A DNA stretch of 64,000 bases from Bacillota bacterium (GCA_023390115.1 JAEWDM010000036.1:1-64000), one strand, 5' to 3'. Positions 32,644 to 42,115 are shown, counted from the first letter of the stretch. Notes: generated by a model from the sequence alone, not told the origin. Program-made: numbers and translations.

Positions 32644-34071
32644 TTGAGAAAAACATACGAAAGTCCATTTAATGCAAGGTATGCAAGCCCCGAGATGCAG
32701 GAGGTATTCTCCCCCGATATGAAATTCAAAACATGGAGAAGGCTTTGGATTGCCCTCGCTGAAGCGGAAAAGGAGCTGGGGCTTAATATAACCGATAAGC
32801 AGATTGAGGAGCTCAAAAGCCGCAAGGATGATATAAATTATGATGTTGCAGAGAAGAAGGAGAAGGAATTCAGGCATGATGTAATGGCGCATGTGCATGC
32901 ATATGGAGAGCAGTGCCCCGGCGCCAGGGGAATAATACATCTGGGTGCTACCTCCTGCTATGTGGGAGACAACACCGATATAATTATAATGAACGAGGCG
33001 TTAAAGCTTGTAAAGAATAAGCTTGTAAATGTTGTGAAAAGGCTTTCGGAATTTGCCTTAAATTATAAGGACATGCCTACCCTGGGATTTACACATTACC
33101 AGCCGGCCCAGCTTGTGACAGTGGGTAAAAGGGCATGCCTGTGGATACAGGATCTCTTAATGGATATTGAGGAGGTGGAATTTGTCATTTCATCAATGAA
33201 GCTGTTGGGGTCAAAAGGGACTACCGGCACGCAGGCCAGCTTCTTAAGCCTCTTTGACGGAGATCATGAAAAGGTAAAGACGCTCGAGCGCATTATAGCC
33301 CGCAAAATGGGCTTTGACAGTGTATTTCCGGTGTCGGGACAGACATATACAAGGAAGCTTGACAGCAAGGTATTAAATGCACTAAGCCAGATCGCGCAGA
33401 GCGCGTATAAGTTCAGCAATGATATAAGGCTTCTGCAGAGCATGAAGGAAATTGAGGAGCCATTTGAAGAAAAGCAGATAGGCTCTTCTGCAATGGCGTA
33501 TAAAAGAAATCCCATGAGAAGTGAAAGGATTTCATCTCTTGCAAGATATGTAATAGTTGATGCGTTAAATCCTGCGATTACGGCTTCTACCCAGTGGTTC
33601 GAGAGGACTCTCGATGATTCCGCCAATAAAAGGATAAGCATACCTGAGGCGTTTTTGGCTGTTGACGCTATACTCAATATATATATCAATGTTTCAGAGG
33701 GGCTTGTGGTCTATCCCAAGGTTATACACAGGCATGTTATGGAGGAGCTTCCGTTTATGGCAACCGAAAATATAATGATGGAGGCCGTTAAACGCGGAGG
33801 TGACAGGCAGGAGCTGCATGAAAGGATAAGGGTTCATTCCCTCGAGGCGGCAAAGCAGGTTAAGGTTGAAGGGAAAAAGAACGATCTTATGGAAAGGATA
33901 GCTTCCGACAGCATGTTCGGAATGACTCTGAAGGAGCTGTATTCGGTGCTGGACCCTAAAAATTATGTAGGAAGAGCACCGGAGCAGGTTGAGGATTTTG
34001 TAAACCAATTTATAAGGCCCGTCCTGGAAAAAAATCATACAGGAGATATAGACGTAGTTCTCAAGGTTTAG
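32644..34071 (+). CDS. purB: Adenylosuccinate lyase
   Basis: A 475-residue member of the fumarase/aspartase superfamily. PurB features are the opening RKTYESPFNARYASPEMQEV, HDVMAHVHAYGEQCPGARGI with a catalytic histidine, IHLGATSCYVGDNTDI, the second histidine region GFTHYQPAQLVTVGKRACLW, and the mobile signature loop IGSSAMAYKRNPMRSERISS. It converts SAICAR to AICAR and adenylosuccinate to AMP. Start is TTG 32644 with GGAGGT 9 nt upstream. It is not in a pur operon here; a GntR regulator follows. No purine riboswitch is visible in the 286-bp upstream region. Confidence 0.97.
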   Translation: MRKTYESPFNARYASPEMQEVFSPDMKFKTWRRLWIALAEAEKELGLNITDKQIEELKSRKDDINYDVAEKKEKEFRHDVMAHVHAYGEQCPGARGIIHLGATSCYVGDNTDIIIMNEALKLVKNKLVNVVKRLSEFALNYKDMPTLGFTHYQPAQLVTVGKRACLWIQDLLMDIEEVEFVISSMKLLGSKGTTGTQASFLSLFDGDHEKVKTLERIIARKMGFDSVFPVSGQTYTRKLDSKVLNALSQIAQSAYKFSNDIRLLQSMKEIEEPFEEKQIGSSAMAYKRNPMRSERISSLARYVIVDALNPAITASTQWFERTLDDSANKRISIPEAFLAVDAILNIYINVSEGLVVYPKVIHRHVMEELPFMATENIMMEAVKRGGDRQELHERIRVHSLEAAKQVKVEGKKNDLMERIASDSMFGMTLKELYSVLDPKNYVGRAPEQVEDFVNQFIRPVLEKNHTGDIDVVLKV

Positions 34072-34167
34072 GGCTGTAAAATATTATTGAAGAATAACCG
34101 ATAATACTGTAGAATTAGTTAGGGTGTAATTATGTCAGGTAATGTTTATGTGTGAGGAGGCTCTCTT

Positions 34168-34905
34168 GTGATAAACAAATATAGTGATGTACCTTTATAT
34201 TGCCAGCTAAAAGCATTAATACTTAAGAAAATAGACAGCGGCGACTATGCACAGGACTCAAAAATACCTTCCGAGCAGGAGCTGTGTGATATATACAATA
34301 TCAGCAGGCCGACTGTCCGCCAGGCCATAAGCGAATTGACAAACAGCGGATATCTGTATAAAGAGAAGGGCAAGGGCACATTTGTTTCCAGATCCAAGAC
34401 ACATATTGACATAAAAAGCTACTCAGGTTTTACCGATTCGCTCCTGGACAGTGAGGTGCCGGGAGAAAAAGAGATTATTTCAATTGATGTTATAAAAAAT
34501 ATAGATTTCCAGAAGCTGGACGAGATTTTCAATATTTTGCGAAACCAGAGGGTGGATTTTGCGGAGATAAAGTATGTTTCCATATGGAACGGTGAGGTAT
34601 TTGCGTTAAATGTCTCTTATATACCCATAAGCCTGTTTCCAAATATAGTTGAGGATATAAAGGACAAAAAGCCGTCCTACGATATAATGAGAGGAAAGTA
34701 CCCGTTAATACCTGCTAAAACAAAGAGCTCTCTTGAGATTATATATGCGGAGCAGTGCGATTCGCAGTTTTTGCAGGTTCAGACGGGACAGGCTCTTATA
34801 AGAATAGAGAATGTTTTATACTCCAAGAGCTCTCAGGCGGTGGAGCATGTTATAACAAAATACCGCGCGGACAAATGCAAGCTTATTTTTGAAAATTCCA
34901 GATGA
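34168..34905 (+). CDS. GntR-family regulator with UTRA effector domain
   Basis: A 245-residue HutC-type regulator. A winged HTH (VPLYCQLKALILKKIDSGDY, then IPSEQELCDIYNISRPTVRQ and YLYKEKGKGTFVSRSK) is followed by a UTRA ligand-binding domain of about 150 residues (SGFTDSLLDSEVPGEKEIIS to the closing ENVLYSKSSQAVEHVITKYR). Such proteins sense sugars, phosphosugars or small metabolites and usually repress a neighbouring operon. Start GTG 34168 has GAGGAGG upstream. It lies after purB and 35 bp before a DedA-type gene; the target is unknown. Confidence 0.93.
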   Translation: MINKYSDVPLYCQLKALILKKIDSGDYAQDSKIPSEQELCDIYNISRPTVRQAISELTNSGYLYKEKGKGTFVSRSKTHIDIKSYSGFTDSLLDSEVPGEKEIISIDVIKNIDFQKLDEIFNILRNQRVDFAEIKYVSIWNGEVFALNVSYIPISLFPNIVEDIKDKKPSYDIMRGKYPLIPAKTKSSLEIIYAEQCDSQFLQVQTGQALIRIENVLYSKSSQAVEHVITKYRADKCKLIFENSR

Positions 34906-34940
34906 ATTATATATAATTAGGGTTGTGCAAAGGAGACGGC

Positions 34941-35567
34941 ATGGAAACGGTTATAATTGAATTCTTAAGAGAATTTGTTGAAAAAAATGTTTTTTTTGTG
35001 TATGTACTTTTGTTTATTTCTTCCATGCTCCAGATGGTTTTCCCTCCGCATCCCGGAGACGTAATACTGGTTTTTGCGGGATATGTCACTACAATGGGCG
35101 TATTTTACAGTTTTCCAACAGTTTTTTTAAATTCCATGGCGGGTACTGTTTTAGGGTCTATAGTAATTTATAGACTGGGATATTGTAAGGGAAGCAATGT
35201 GTTTCGGTATAAGCTCATAAAAAGATATGTTAGCGAAAAACACAGAAATAGGGCCGACAGAATATTAAAAAAATACGGGGCCTATGCGATAATAATAAGC
35301 AAGTTTGTACCCGGTATAAATGCTGTAATGCTTCTTCTGGCAGGGATATTTAAGGTGAGGCGGAGGGATGTGTATCTGGCGGTGCTTGCTTCAACTGTCG
35401 TACATCATGCACTGGCACTTTTCCTCGGAAGATTCATAGGAAATAATATTTCCCTTATAAATAAAATACTCAAAACCTACAACGGCATCGGATTTGTACT
35501 GCTGTGCGTATTCGCGGCATTGGGTATAGTGTATATTATGCTTAAGCGCAGGGGGGCAAAGGCGTAA
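34941..35567 (+). CDS. DedA/VTT-family membrane protein
   Basis: A 208-residue membrane protein with the DedA signature: a re-entrant segment VFPPHPGDVILVFAGYVTTM, a glycine-rich helix FLNSMAGTVLGSIVIYRLGY, and the amphipathic KKYGAYAIIISKFVPGINAV block with its conserved F-x-P-G. DedA proteins act in lipid carrier or phospholipid flipping (for example recycling undecaprenyl phosphate) and in proton homeostasis. The ATG at 34941 has AAAGGAG 6 nt upstream. It follows the GntR gene closely and may be co-transcribed with it. Confidence 0.9.
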   Translation: METVIIEFLREFVEKNVFFVYVLLFISSMLQMVFPPHPGDVILVFAGYVTTMGVFYSFPTVFLNSMAGTVLGSIVIYRLGYCKGSNVFRYKLIKRYVSEKHRNRADRILKKYGAYAIIISKFVPGINAVMLLLAGIFKVRRRDVYLAVLASTVVHHALALFLGRFIGNNISLINKILKTYNGIGFVLLCVFAALGIVYIMLKRRGAKA

Positions 35568-35622
35568 ATTTTTTGTGGTATGGTATAATGTTTTTAATTC
35601 ATGTAATTAGAGGGGGAAAAGT

Positions 35623-36651
35623 ATGAGACCGCTTGAATATAAGGACGGTATTTTAAAGCTTATAGATCAGACAAAGCTGCCTTCTGAGTATAAGATCGTA
35701 GACTGTGCCACCTATATGGAGGTGGCGGACGCAATAAGGGATATGATAGTGAGAGGAGCTCCTGCGATAGGAGTTTCAGCGGCATATGGTGTAGCCATAG
35801 GAGCACTTTCGGCGTCAGACGGCTCAAAGGACGAGTTTTTCCGCGAGCTGGATGTGATATGCGATACCCTGCGCGGTACCAGGCCCACGGCGGTAAACCT
35901 TTTCTGGGCCATAGACAGGGTGTACCGCAAGGCTGTGGACAACAGACACAAATCTGTTGAGGAAATCAAGAGCATTATTGCACAAGAAGCCTGCAATATG
36001 GATTGTGAGGATGTTGAAACCAACAAGGCCATAGGGATGCATGGCAGCAAGCTTATAAAAAACAATGACACAATACTTACACACTGCAATGCAGGCGCGC
36101 TTGCAACCTGTGACTATGGCACAGCGCTCAGCGTAATGAGGATTGCCCACGGCGAGGGGAAAAACATAAGGGTTATTGCCGATGAAACAAGACCCTATCT
36201 TCAGGGAGCCAGACTTACGGCGTGGGAGCTTAAGCAGGACGGAATTCCGGTTACGCTTATATGCGACAATATGGCGGGGCATTTCATGAAGCTGGGGAAA
36301 ATAGACTGTGTGATTGTCGGCGCGGACAGGATTGCCTTAAATGGGGATACTGCAAACAAGATAGGGACATATTCTGTGGCAGTGCTGGCAAAGGAAAACA
36401 ACATACCCTTTTATATTGCCGCGCCTGTTTCCACAATTGATTTTTCAATACAGACCGGCGACAGCATACCTATAGAGGAGAGAAGCCGTGAGGAGGTCAC
36501 TCATATAAAGGGGATACCTGTTGCTCCTGAAGGAATAGACGTAATGAATCCTGCATTTGATGTGACGCCCAACAGGTATATAACAGCTATAATTACCGAA
36601 AAGGGAATAATATATCCTCCGTTTGAAGAGAATTTAAAGGGAATTGCATAA
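35623..36651 (+). CDS. mtnA: S-methyl-5-thioribose-1-phosphate isomerase
   Basis: A 342-residue eIF2B-like isomerase. It begins MRPLEYKDGILKLIDQTKLP and has MIVRGAPAIGVSAAYGVAIG, the RGTRPTAVNLFWAIDR block, THCNAGALATCDYGTALSVM (catalytic cysteine region), RPYLQGARLTAWELKQDGIP and the aspartate motif VIVGADRIALNGDTANKIGT. It converts methylthioribose-1-phosphate to methylthioribulose-1-phosphate in methionine salvage. No other mtn gene is adjacent and no SAM riboswitch is visible in the 55-bp upstream region, where TGGTATAAT forms an extended -10 promoter. The ATG follows GAGGGGG. Confidence 0.96.
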   Translation: MRPLEYKDGILKLIDQTKLPSEYKIVDCATYMEVADAIRDMIVRGAPAIGVSAAYGVAIGALSASDGSKDEFFRELDVICDTLRGTRPTAVNLFWAIDRVYRKAVDNRHKSVEEIKSIIAQEACNMDCEDVETNKAIGMHGSKLIKNNDTILTHCNAGALATCDYGTALSVMRIAHGEGKNIRVIADETRPYLQGARLTAWELKQDGIPVTLICDNMAGHFMKLGKIDCVIVGADRIALNGDTANKIGTYSVAVLAKENNIPFYIAAPVSTIDFSIQTGDSIPIEERSREEVTHIKGIPVAPEGIDVMNPAFDVTPNRYITAIITEKGIIYPPFEENLKGIA

Positions 36652-36761
36652 CAGTATGCATAAATATGATTTAAAATAAAAATCCATCAGTACCCGACCA
36701 TACATACAGCAGGCTCATTTGGATCATAATAAAATATGTGCTTTGCATATCAGATAATTTA

Positions 36762-36800
36762 TTGACAAAAGATATATTAGTTAGTATAATATCTTTTGTC
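36762..36800 (+). promoter_or_regulatory. Consensus promoter embedded in a 12-bp inverted repeat (yceD-rpmF)
   Basis: TTGACA (36762-36767), 17 bp, TATAAT (36785-36790) is a perfect vegetative promoter. Overlaid on it are arms GACAAAAGATAT (36764-36775) and ATATCTTTTGTC (36789-36800), perfectly complementary with 13 bp between. A dimeric repressor there would block both -35 and start site. Confidence 0.8.
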
Positions 36801-36817
36801 GGTTTAAGAGGTGGCTT

Positions 36818-37318
36818 ATGAAGTTTGATATTTCCGGTATTGAAAAAACTGATGGGTCTTCATTGCAGATAGAATATAATAATTTGATTGAGGATTTAGA
36901 TTCTATTTTGGGCCATGAGTTTTTATTTAATGCCCCCGTTGAATTTAGTGGAAGCCTTACAAATGTGGGGGGGATTTTAAAGTTAAATGGGCGACTGAAG
37001 GCCGGTTATACAGTAGGATGTTACAGGTGCCTTAAGGAGATCCGCGATAAGCTGGATTTGCTTATACGTGAGGAGTTTGTGAATGCCGGGGAAAATATGG
37101 ATGTCGAGGCGTATACATATGAGGACGGCTTCATAGAGCTTGATAAGGTGCTTATAGATAATATCATATTGAATCTTCCAATGAAGCAGATGTGTTCAGA
37201 GGAATGCAAGGGGATATGTCCGGTGTGCGGTGCAGACTTGAATTACAATGAATGTAATTGCAGAACGGATGCTATACATCCAGGCATGGAAGCATTAAAA
37301 AATTTTTTTAAAAATTAA
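36818..37318 (+). CDS. yceD: YceD/DUF177 protein
   Basis: A 166-residue protein of the DUF177 family, standardly encoded directly before rpmF. The core has VEFSGSLTNVGGILKLNGRL and YTVGCYRCLKEIRDKLDLLI with a Cys pair, and the C-terminal CSEECKGICPVCGADLNYNE provides a further set of cysteines that probably bind zinc. It has been linked to 23S rRNA accumulation in bacteria and plants. Start ATG has GAGGTGG 6 nt upstream. The strong promoter with overlapping dyad implies tight control. rpmF follows after 60 bp. Confidence 0.93.
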   Translation: MKFDISGIEKTDGSSLQIEYNNLIEDLDSILGHEFLFNAPVEFSGSLTNVGGILKLNGRLKAGYTVGCYRCLKEIRDKLDLLIREEFVNAGENMDVEAYTYEDGFIELDKVLIDNIILNLPMKQMCSEECKGICPVCGADLNYNECNCRTDAIHPGMEALKNFFKN

Positions 37319-37378
37319 AATATTTAATTTTATATGTAATCAGCGTTTTACGGTTGCAGTGGTAGGGAGGTGTAATGC

Positions 37379-37561
37379 ATGGCAAATCCAAAGCGTAAAT
37401 GGTCCAAAGCCAGGACCGGTGCCAGAAGGTCACAGTGGAAGCTGACAATACCAGGTCTGGTAAGTTGTCCCCAGTGTCATTCTTTAAAACTGCCTCACAG
37501 AGTTTGTAAGGAATGTGGTTACTACAAGGGAAAAGAAGTTATTAAAGTTGAAGCTAAATAA
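37379..37561 (+). CDS. rpmF: 50S ribosomal protein L32
   Basis: A 60-residue bL32 with a basic start ANPKRKWSKARTGARRSQWK and a zinc ribbon formed by CPQCH and CKECG. Start ATG 37379 has GGGAGGTG upstream. A plsX/fapR gene often follows rpmF in Firmicutes but not here; instead a DUF512 protein gene follows. After the stop, AAAACCGG...CTGCTTTTTTC gives a weak hairpin with a T-run, a possible attenuator. Confidence 0.98.
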   Translation: MANPKRKWSKARTGARRSQWKLTIPGLVSCPQCHSLKLPHRVCKECGYYKGKEVIKVEAK

Positions 37562-37628
37562 TATGTTATAAACCGGAAAAGCGGCAGGTTTTTAAAACTG
37601 CTGCTTTTTTCTTGAGGAGGACTAATTT

Positions 37629-38951
37629 TTGAAACATCAGCCGGCTGCCGTTCAGTGCGTTTTGCCGCTGAGTATAGCTGAGGAGGCGGGCATTGAGCAG
37701 GGTGATGCCATATTATCAATAAATGGTGAGAAAATTAAAGACATATTTGATTACAGATTTCTTATTGCTGATTCCGAGCTGGTGCTTGAGGTTCTTAAAA
37801 AGAACGGAGAGATCTGGAGTATAGAGGTAGAAAAGGACGAATATGAGGATCTGGGAATTGATTTTGAATTCTCAATGATAGACCGGGAGAAAAGCTGTAC
37901 AAATAAATGTATATTTTGCTTCATAGATCAATTGCCTCCCGGAATGAGAGATACACTGTACTTTAAGGATGACGATTCGAGGCTTTCATTTCTTACGGGA
38001 AATTATGTCACCTTAACAAATATGAGTGACGGTGATATAGACAGGATTATCAGGTATAGGATGTCTCCTATTAATGTATCTGTGCACTGTACAAATCCAA
38101 GGCTTAGAAAATATATGCTTAAAAACAGATTTGCAGGGAATATACTGGACAGGATACAAAAGCTGACGTCTCACGGAATCGAAATAAACTGCCAGATTGT
38201 CTTATGCAGAGGGATAAATGACGGAGAAGAGCTTGACAGGACAATCTTCGAGCTTGCCGGGCTGCGTCCGGGAATAAGAAGCATTTCAATAGTGCCTGTG
38301 GGAATAAGCAGGTACAGGGAAGGGCTTGAGCGCCTGGAGCCTTATGGGAAGGAATCGTCTGCAGAGGTTATAGGCCAGGTGCATAAATGGCAAAAGAGAT
38401 TGCATAAAAAATACGGCTCAAGGCTTGCGTATCTTTCCGATGAGTTCTATATAATGGCTGGAGCGCCTCTGCCTGAATATGAGGAGTATGAGGATTTCCC
38501 GCAAATAGAAAATGGGGTGGGCCTTGCTGCTTCGCTAAAGCATGAATTTTATGAATTTCTTGAAGCCGCGGATTTAAAATGTATATCTCCGAGGAAGGTC
38601 AGTATAGCAACGGGTATTTCTGCGTCCGCGCTTATAAGGGAATTGTCCGGTGTGCTTGAAAGAAGGCTTGGCACAGTAACGGTAAATGTATTTGCTATAA
38701 AAAATGAATTTTTTGGAGAAAATGTTACAGTAACGGGCCTGCTGACGGGAAGGGATATTATTTCCCAATTAAAAGACAAGGCTCTGGGAGAGGAGCTTCT
38801 TATATCAGCAAGCATGCTCAAAGCGGGAGAGAGAATTCTTTTGGACGATTGCAGCATAGAGACAATGGAGCAGCAGCTTAATGTAAAAATAACCGTTGTT
38901 GAGAATGACGGCAAAGACTTTATTGAAAAAGTAGTGGGAAAGATTATATAA
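37629..38951 (+). CDS. DUF512 PDZ/radical-SAM-like iron-sulfur protein
   Basis: A 440-residue protein conserved in Clostridia. Its order is: a PDZ-like N-terminus (LSIAEEAGIEQGDAILSING, about 15-60), a radical-SAM-type cysteine cluster CTNKCIFCFIDQLPPGMRDT followed by LYFKDDDSRLSFLTGNYVTL and a barrel (MSPINVSVHCTNPRLRKYML), then the DUF512 domain to the C-terminus (FYIMAGAPLPEYEEYEDFPQ; VFAIKNEFFGENVTVTGLLT). The reaction is unknown. Start TTG 37629 has GAGGAGGA upstream. It sits between rpmF and der, the usual clostridial location, hinting at a role near translation or ribosome assembly. Confidence 0.88.
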   Translation: MKHQPAAVQCVLPLSIAEEAGIEQGDAILSINGEKIKDIFDYRFLIADSELVLEVLKKNGEIWSIEVEKDEYEDLGIDFEFSMIDREKSCTNKCIFCFIDQLPPGMRDTLYFKDDDSRLSFLTGNYVTLTNMSDGDIDRIIRYRMSPINVSVHCTNPRLRKYMLKNRFAGNILDRIQKLTSHGIEINCQIVLCRGINDGEELDRTIFELAGLRPGIRSISIVPVGISRYREGLERLEPYGKESSAEVIGQVHKWQKRLHKKYGSRLAYLSDEFYIMAGAPLPEYEEYEDFPQIENGVGLAASLKHEFYEFLEAADLKCISPRKVSIATGISASALIRELSGVLERRLGTVTVNVFAIKNEFFGENVTVTGLLTGRDIISQLKDKALGEELLISASMLKAGERILLDDCSIETMEQQLNVKITVVENDGKDFIEKVVGKII

Positions 38952-38988
38952 TAAGTAGGACTTATTACGGAATATAGAGGTGAAAAAA

Positions 38989-40311
38989 TTGGCAAAACCG
39001 GTTGTGGCAATAGTTGGAAGACCTAATGTTGGGAAATCGACCTTTTTTAATTATGTTGCAGGCAAAAGAATATCTATTGTTGAGGATACCCCCGGAGTTA
39101 CCCGCGACAGGATATATACGGAGGTGGAGTGGAGAGGCAGAAAATTTACGCTCATAGACACGGGGGGAATAGAGCCTTATAGTGAGAACAGGATAATGCA
39201 GCAAATGAAAAGGCAGGCGGAAATGGCTGTCGAAATGGCAGAGGTAATAGTTTTTATGGTAGACATGAAGGATGGGCTTACTGCCTCGGACAGAGAGGTT
39301 TCTGTCATGCTCAGGAAGTCGGGCAAGCCTGTTATACTGACAGTCAATAAGGTTGACAGGGTAGGCGAGCTTCCTGCAGAGGCTTATGAATTTTATAATC
39401 TGGGGCTGGGGGATATAATGCCTGTATCGTCTGTTCACGGCCTTGGAATGGGCGATTTGCTGGATGAGATATTCAAGTATTTTCCCGAGGACAGGGAGGA
39501 CGAATACGATCATGAGGTAATAAGGGTTGCGGTGGTAGGAAAGCCCAATGCCGGAAAATCTTCTCTCATAAATAAAATACTGGGGGAAGAAAGGGTTATT
39601 GTGAGCGAGGTGGCGGGGACCACCAGAGATGCTATAGATACATATGCGGAGATAGACGGCGATAAGTTTGTATTCATTGATACCGCAGGGATAAGAAGAA
39701 AGAGCAAGGTTGAGGAAAATATTGAAAGGTATAGCGTAATGCGTGCATGGGGAGCAGTAGACAGGGCGGATGTATGCCTTATATTGATTGATGCCGTGGA
39801 CGGAGTTACGGAGCAGGACACAAAGATTGCGGGATATGCGCATGAAGCCGGGAAAGCTTCTGTTATTGTGATAAACAAATGGGATATAATCGAAAAAGAG
39901 ACGGGCACACTGGAGGAGTACCGTAAGAGGGTGCATGAAAAGCTGGGCTTTATGACCTATGCGCCGGTAATATTTATTTCTGCCAAAACCGGGCAGAGGG
40001 TAAACAAAATTTATGAGCTCATAAAATATGTGGCAAATCAGGCAGCGCTCAGGATCTCCACCGGAATGCTCAATGATCTTGTGGGAGAAGCGGTTGCTAT
40101 GGTCCAGCCGCCTTCGGACAAAGGCAAAAGGCTCAAAATATTATATGCTACCCAGGTGGGGGTAAAGCCGCCCGCATTTGTAATATTTGTAAATAATTCG
40201 GAGCTTTTTCACTATTCTTATGAAAGATACCTTGAGAATCAGTTAAGAAAGAATTTTGGGTTTGAAGGGACTCCTATAAAATTAATACACAGAGAAAAGG
40301 AAAAGTCATGA
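38989..40311 (+). CDS. der: Ribosome assembly GTPase Der (EngA)
   Basis: A 440-residue GTPase with two tandem G domains and a C-terminal KH-like domain. The first P-loop is VGRPNVGKSTFFN with DTGGIEPYS; the second is VGKPNAGKSSLINKI with FIDTAGIRRKSKVEENIERY; NKVD and NKWD confer guanine specificity. It is essential for 50S maturation. I choose the TTG at 38989, with GAGGTGA 6 nt upstream and family-standard MAKPVVAIVGRP; a GTG at 38980 lies within that ribosome site. It is followed by plsY and gpsA, as in other Firmicutes. Confidence 0.97.
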   Translation: MAKPVVAIVGRPNVGKSTFFNYVAGKRISIVEDTPGVTRDRIYTEVEWRGRKFTLIDTGGIEPYSENRIMQQMKRQAEMAVEMAEVIVFMVDMKDGLTASDREVSVMLRKSGKPVILTVNKVDRVGELPAEAYEFYNLGLGDIMPVSSVHGLGMGDLLDEIFKYFPEDREDEYDHEVIRVAVVGKPNAGKSSLINKILGEERVIVSEVAGTTRDAIDTYAEIDGDKFVFIDTAGIRRKSKVEENIERYSVMRAWGAVDRADVCLILIDAVDGVTEQDTKIAGYAHEAGKASVIVINKWDIIEKETGTLEEYRKRVHEKLGFMTYAPVIFISAKTGQRVNKIYELIKYVANQAALRISTGMLNDLVGEAVAMVQPPSDKGKRLKILYATQVGVKPPAFVIFVNNSELFHYSYERYLENQLRKNFGFEGTPIKLIHREKEKS

Positions 40312-40368
40312 CAAGATGTCGTTGCATATAAGTACAAAAAATAAATTGGATAAGGGGAGATATTCCTG

Positions 40369-41010
40369 ATGTTTATTGTTGTGGTCAAGCTGGTGATAGC
40401 AGGCGTTATAGGATATCTTTTGGGCAGTGCAAACACCTCCCTGATTGTGGGCAAATTCTATGGGGTGGATGTGCGAAAGCACGGCAGCGGAAATGCCGGG
40501 ACGACAAACACCTTAAGGACCTTGGGGAAGGCGGCCGCCGCGCTGGTTATTTCAGGGGACATATTAAAAGGTGTATTAGCATGTATTATGGGCTTATATA
40601 TAATCCACGGAGGTGTGACGGCAGAGATATTCAACAGAGACTATATTGAGGATATGGGGCTTATGGTGGGAGGAATTTTCAGTATAGTTGGCCATAACTG
40701 GCCTCTGTATTTTAATTTTAAAGGAGGAAAGGGCATACTGACGACCTTTTCGGTAGCTCTTATGATGGATCCCGTAATGGCCCTTGCGCTTCTTGGGGTC
40801 TTTATAATCATCGTCGCACTTACAAGGTACGTTTCATTAGGGTCTATTATTGCGGCTGCACTGCTGCCTGTGGGCTCGCTGCTGTTCGGAAGAGGGCCTG
40901 TGTTTACGGTTTTTTCCGGCATACTGGCACTGCTTGCGATATTTAAGCATCGTGAAAATATAAAGAGAATACTGGATGGCACCGAGCGAAAGCTGGGAGA
41001 AAAAAAATAA
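40369..41010 (+). CDS. plsY: Acyl-phosphate glycerol-3-phosphate acyltransferase PlsY
   Basis: A 213-residue, five-helix membrane enzyme making lysophosphatidic acid. The three active-site loops are visible: GYLLGSANTSLIVGKFYGVD, HGSGNAGTTNTLRTLGKAAA and GHNWPLYFNFKGGKGILTTF, followed by TRYVSLGSIIAAALLPVGSL. Start ATG 40369 has AAGGGGAG upstream. It is followed after 17 bp by gpsA, which supplies its glycerol-3-phosphate substrate, so the operon links the first steps of phospholipid synthesis. Confidence 0.97.
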   Translation: MFIVVVKLVIAGVIGYLLGSANTSLIVGKFYGVDVRKHGSGNAGTTNTLRTLGKAAAALVISGDILKGVLACIMGLYIIHGGVTAEIFNRDYIEDMGLMVGGIFSIVGHNWPLYFNFKGGKGILTTFSVALMMDPVMALALLGVFIIIVALTRYVSLGSIIAAALLPVGSLLFGRGPVFTVFSGILALLAIFKHRENIKRILDGTERKLGEKK

Positions 41011-41027
41011 GTTGAATGGAGGTCTTT

Positions 41028-42056
41028 ATGAAAAAAAATATTGCTATAATAGGCGCAGGGAGCATGGGGACTGCCCTTTCTGTTCTTCTTTCCAAAAATG
41101 GACACAGCGTAAAAATCTGGTCCCCATTCAGTGAAGAAGCTGACATGATTAACAATATAAGAGAGCATATACACAGGCTTCCCGGCGTAGTTATTCCGGA
41201 GGGGGTGAACTGTACCTGTGATCTGGAGAAGGCCCTTGCCGGGGCTGATGCGGTGGTGCTTGCCGTGCCTGCGCAGACAACGAGGGCAAACGCTGTCAGC
41301 ATAAGGAACTATATAAAAAATGATCAGCTCCTGATAACATGCTCAAAAGGGATTGAGGAAAATACCTGTCTAATACTGTCCGATGTAATAAAGCAGGAAA
41401 TTCCCGGAGCAGAAGCAGTCGTGCTGTCGGGACCAAGCCATGCTGAAGAGATAGCCAGAGACATACCTACCACAGTAGTAGCGGCAAGCCCTGACAGAGC
41501 AGCGGCGGAAGCAGTTCAGGAAATATTTATGACGCCTAAATTCAGGGTATACACAAACCCCGATATAATAGGAGTAGAATTGGGTGGAGCTCTTAAAAAT
41601 GTAATTGCACTTTGTGCGGGGATTTCAGATGGGCTGGGCTTCGGCGACAATACAAAGGCCGCTCTCATGACAAGGGGTATAACCGAAATAGCCAGACTGG
41701 GAAAGGCTATGGGTGCCAAGCCTCAGACCTTCAGCGGGCTTACGGGCATAGGCGATTTGATAGTTACCTGTACCAGTATGCACAGCAGAAACAGAAGGGC
41801 CGGTATTCTCATAGGACAGGGCAAATCGGTAAGCCAGGCGCTGGAGGAGGTTAAAATGGTTGTTGAAGGAGTTTCCACCACAAAGCCTGCATATCAGCTT
41901 GGAAACAAAATGGGAGTATCCATGCCTATAACTGCGGAGGCCTATAATATACTGTTTAACGGAAAAAACCCAAAGCAGGCGGTAGTGGATTTGATGATGA
42001 GGGACAGAACCCATGAAATTGAAGAGGTGGTCCATGAAAGCAGTTGGGAGGCATAA
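41028..42056 (+). CDS. gpsA: NAD(P)H-dependent glycerol-3-phosphate dehydrogenase
   Basis: A 342-residue enzyme reducing dihydroxyacetone phosphate to sn-glycerol-3-phosphate. Rossmann motif IAIIGAGSMGTALSVLLSKN, then AVVLAVPAQTTRANAVSIRN, the LSGPSHAEEIARDIPTTVVA region, the catalytic-lysine block VELGGALKNVIALCAGISDG and LTGIGDLIVTCTSMHSRNRR. The ATG at 41028, with TGGAGGT 5 nt upstream, is the family start. Adjacent to plsY. Weak dyad and T-rich sequence follow the stop. Confidence 0.97.
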   Translation: MKKNIAIIGAGSMGTALSVLLSKNGHSVKIWSPFSEEADMINNIREHIHRLPGVVIPEGVNCTCDLEKALAGADAVVLAVPAQTTRANAVSIRNYIKNDQLLITCSKGIEENTCLILSDVIKQEIPGAEAVVLSGPSHAEEIARDIPTTVVAASPDRAAAEAVQEIFMTPKFRVYTNPDIIGVELGGALKNVIALCAGISDGLGFGDNTKAALMTRGITEIARLGKAMGAKPQTFSGLTGIGDLIVTCTSMHSRNRRAGILIGQGKSVSQALEEVKMVVEGVSTTKPAYQLGNKMGVSMPITAEAYNILFNGKNPKQAVVDLMMRDRTHEIEEVVHESSWEA

Positions 42057-42115
42057 AAAAAGTGAGACTTTAGTCTTTTAAGAAGTATTTTATAAAAAGG
42101 CGGAGGTTTGAACCT

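Noticed and set aside
38965..39936. Long minus-strand open frame inside der
   Set aside because: Antisense of a complete, highly conserved GTPase gene; composition typical of a shadow frame.
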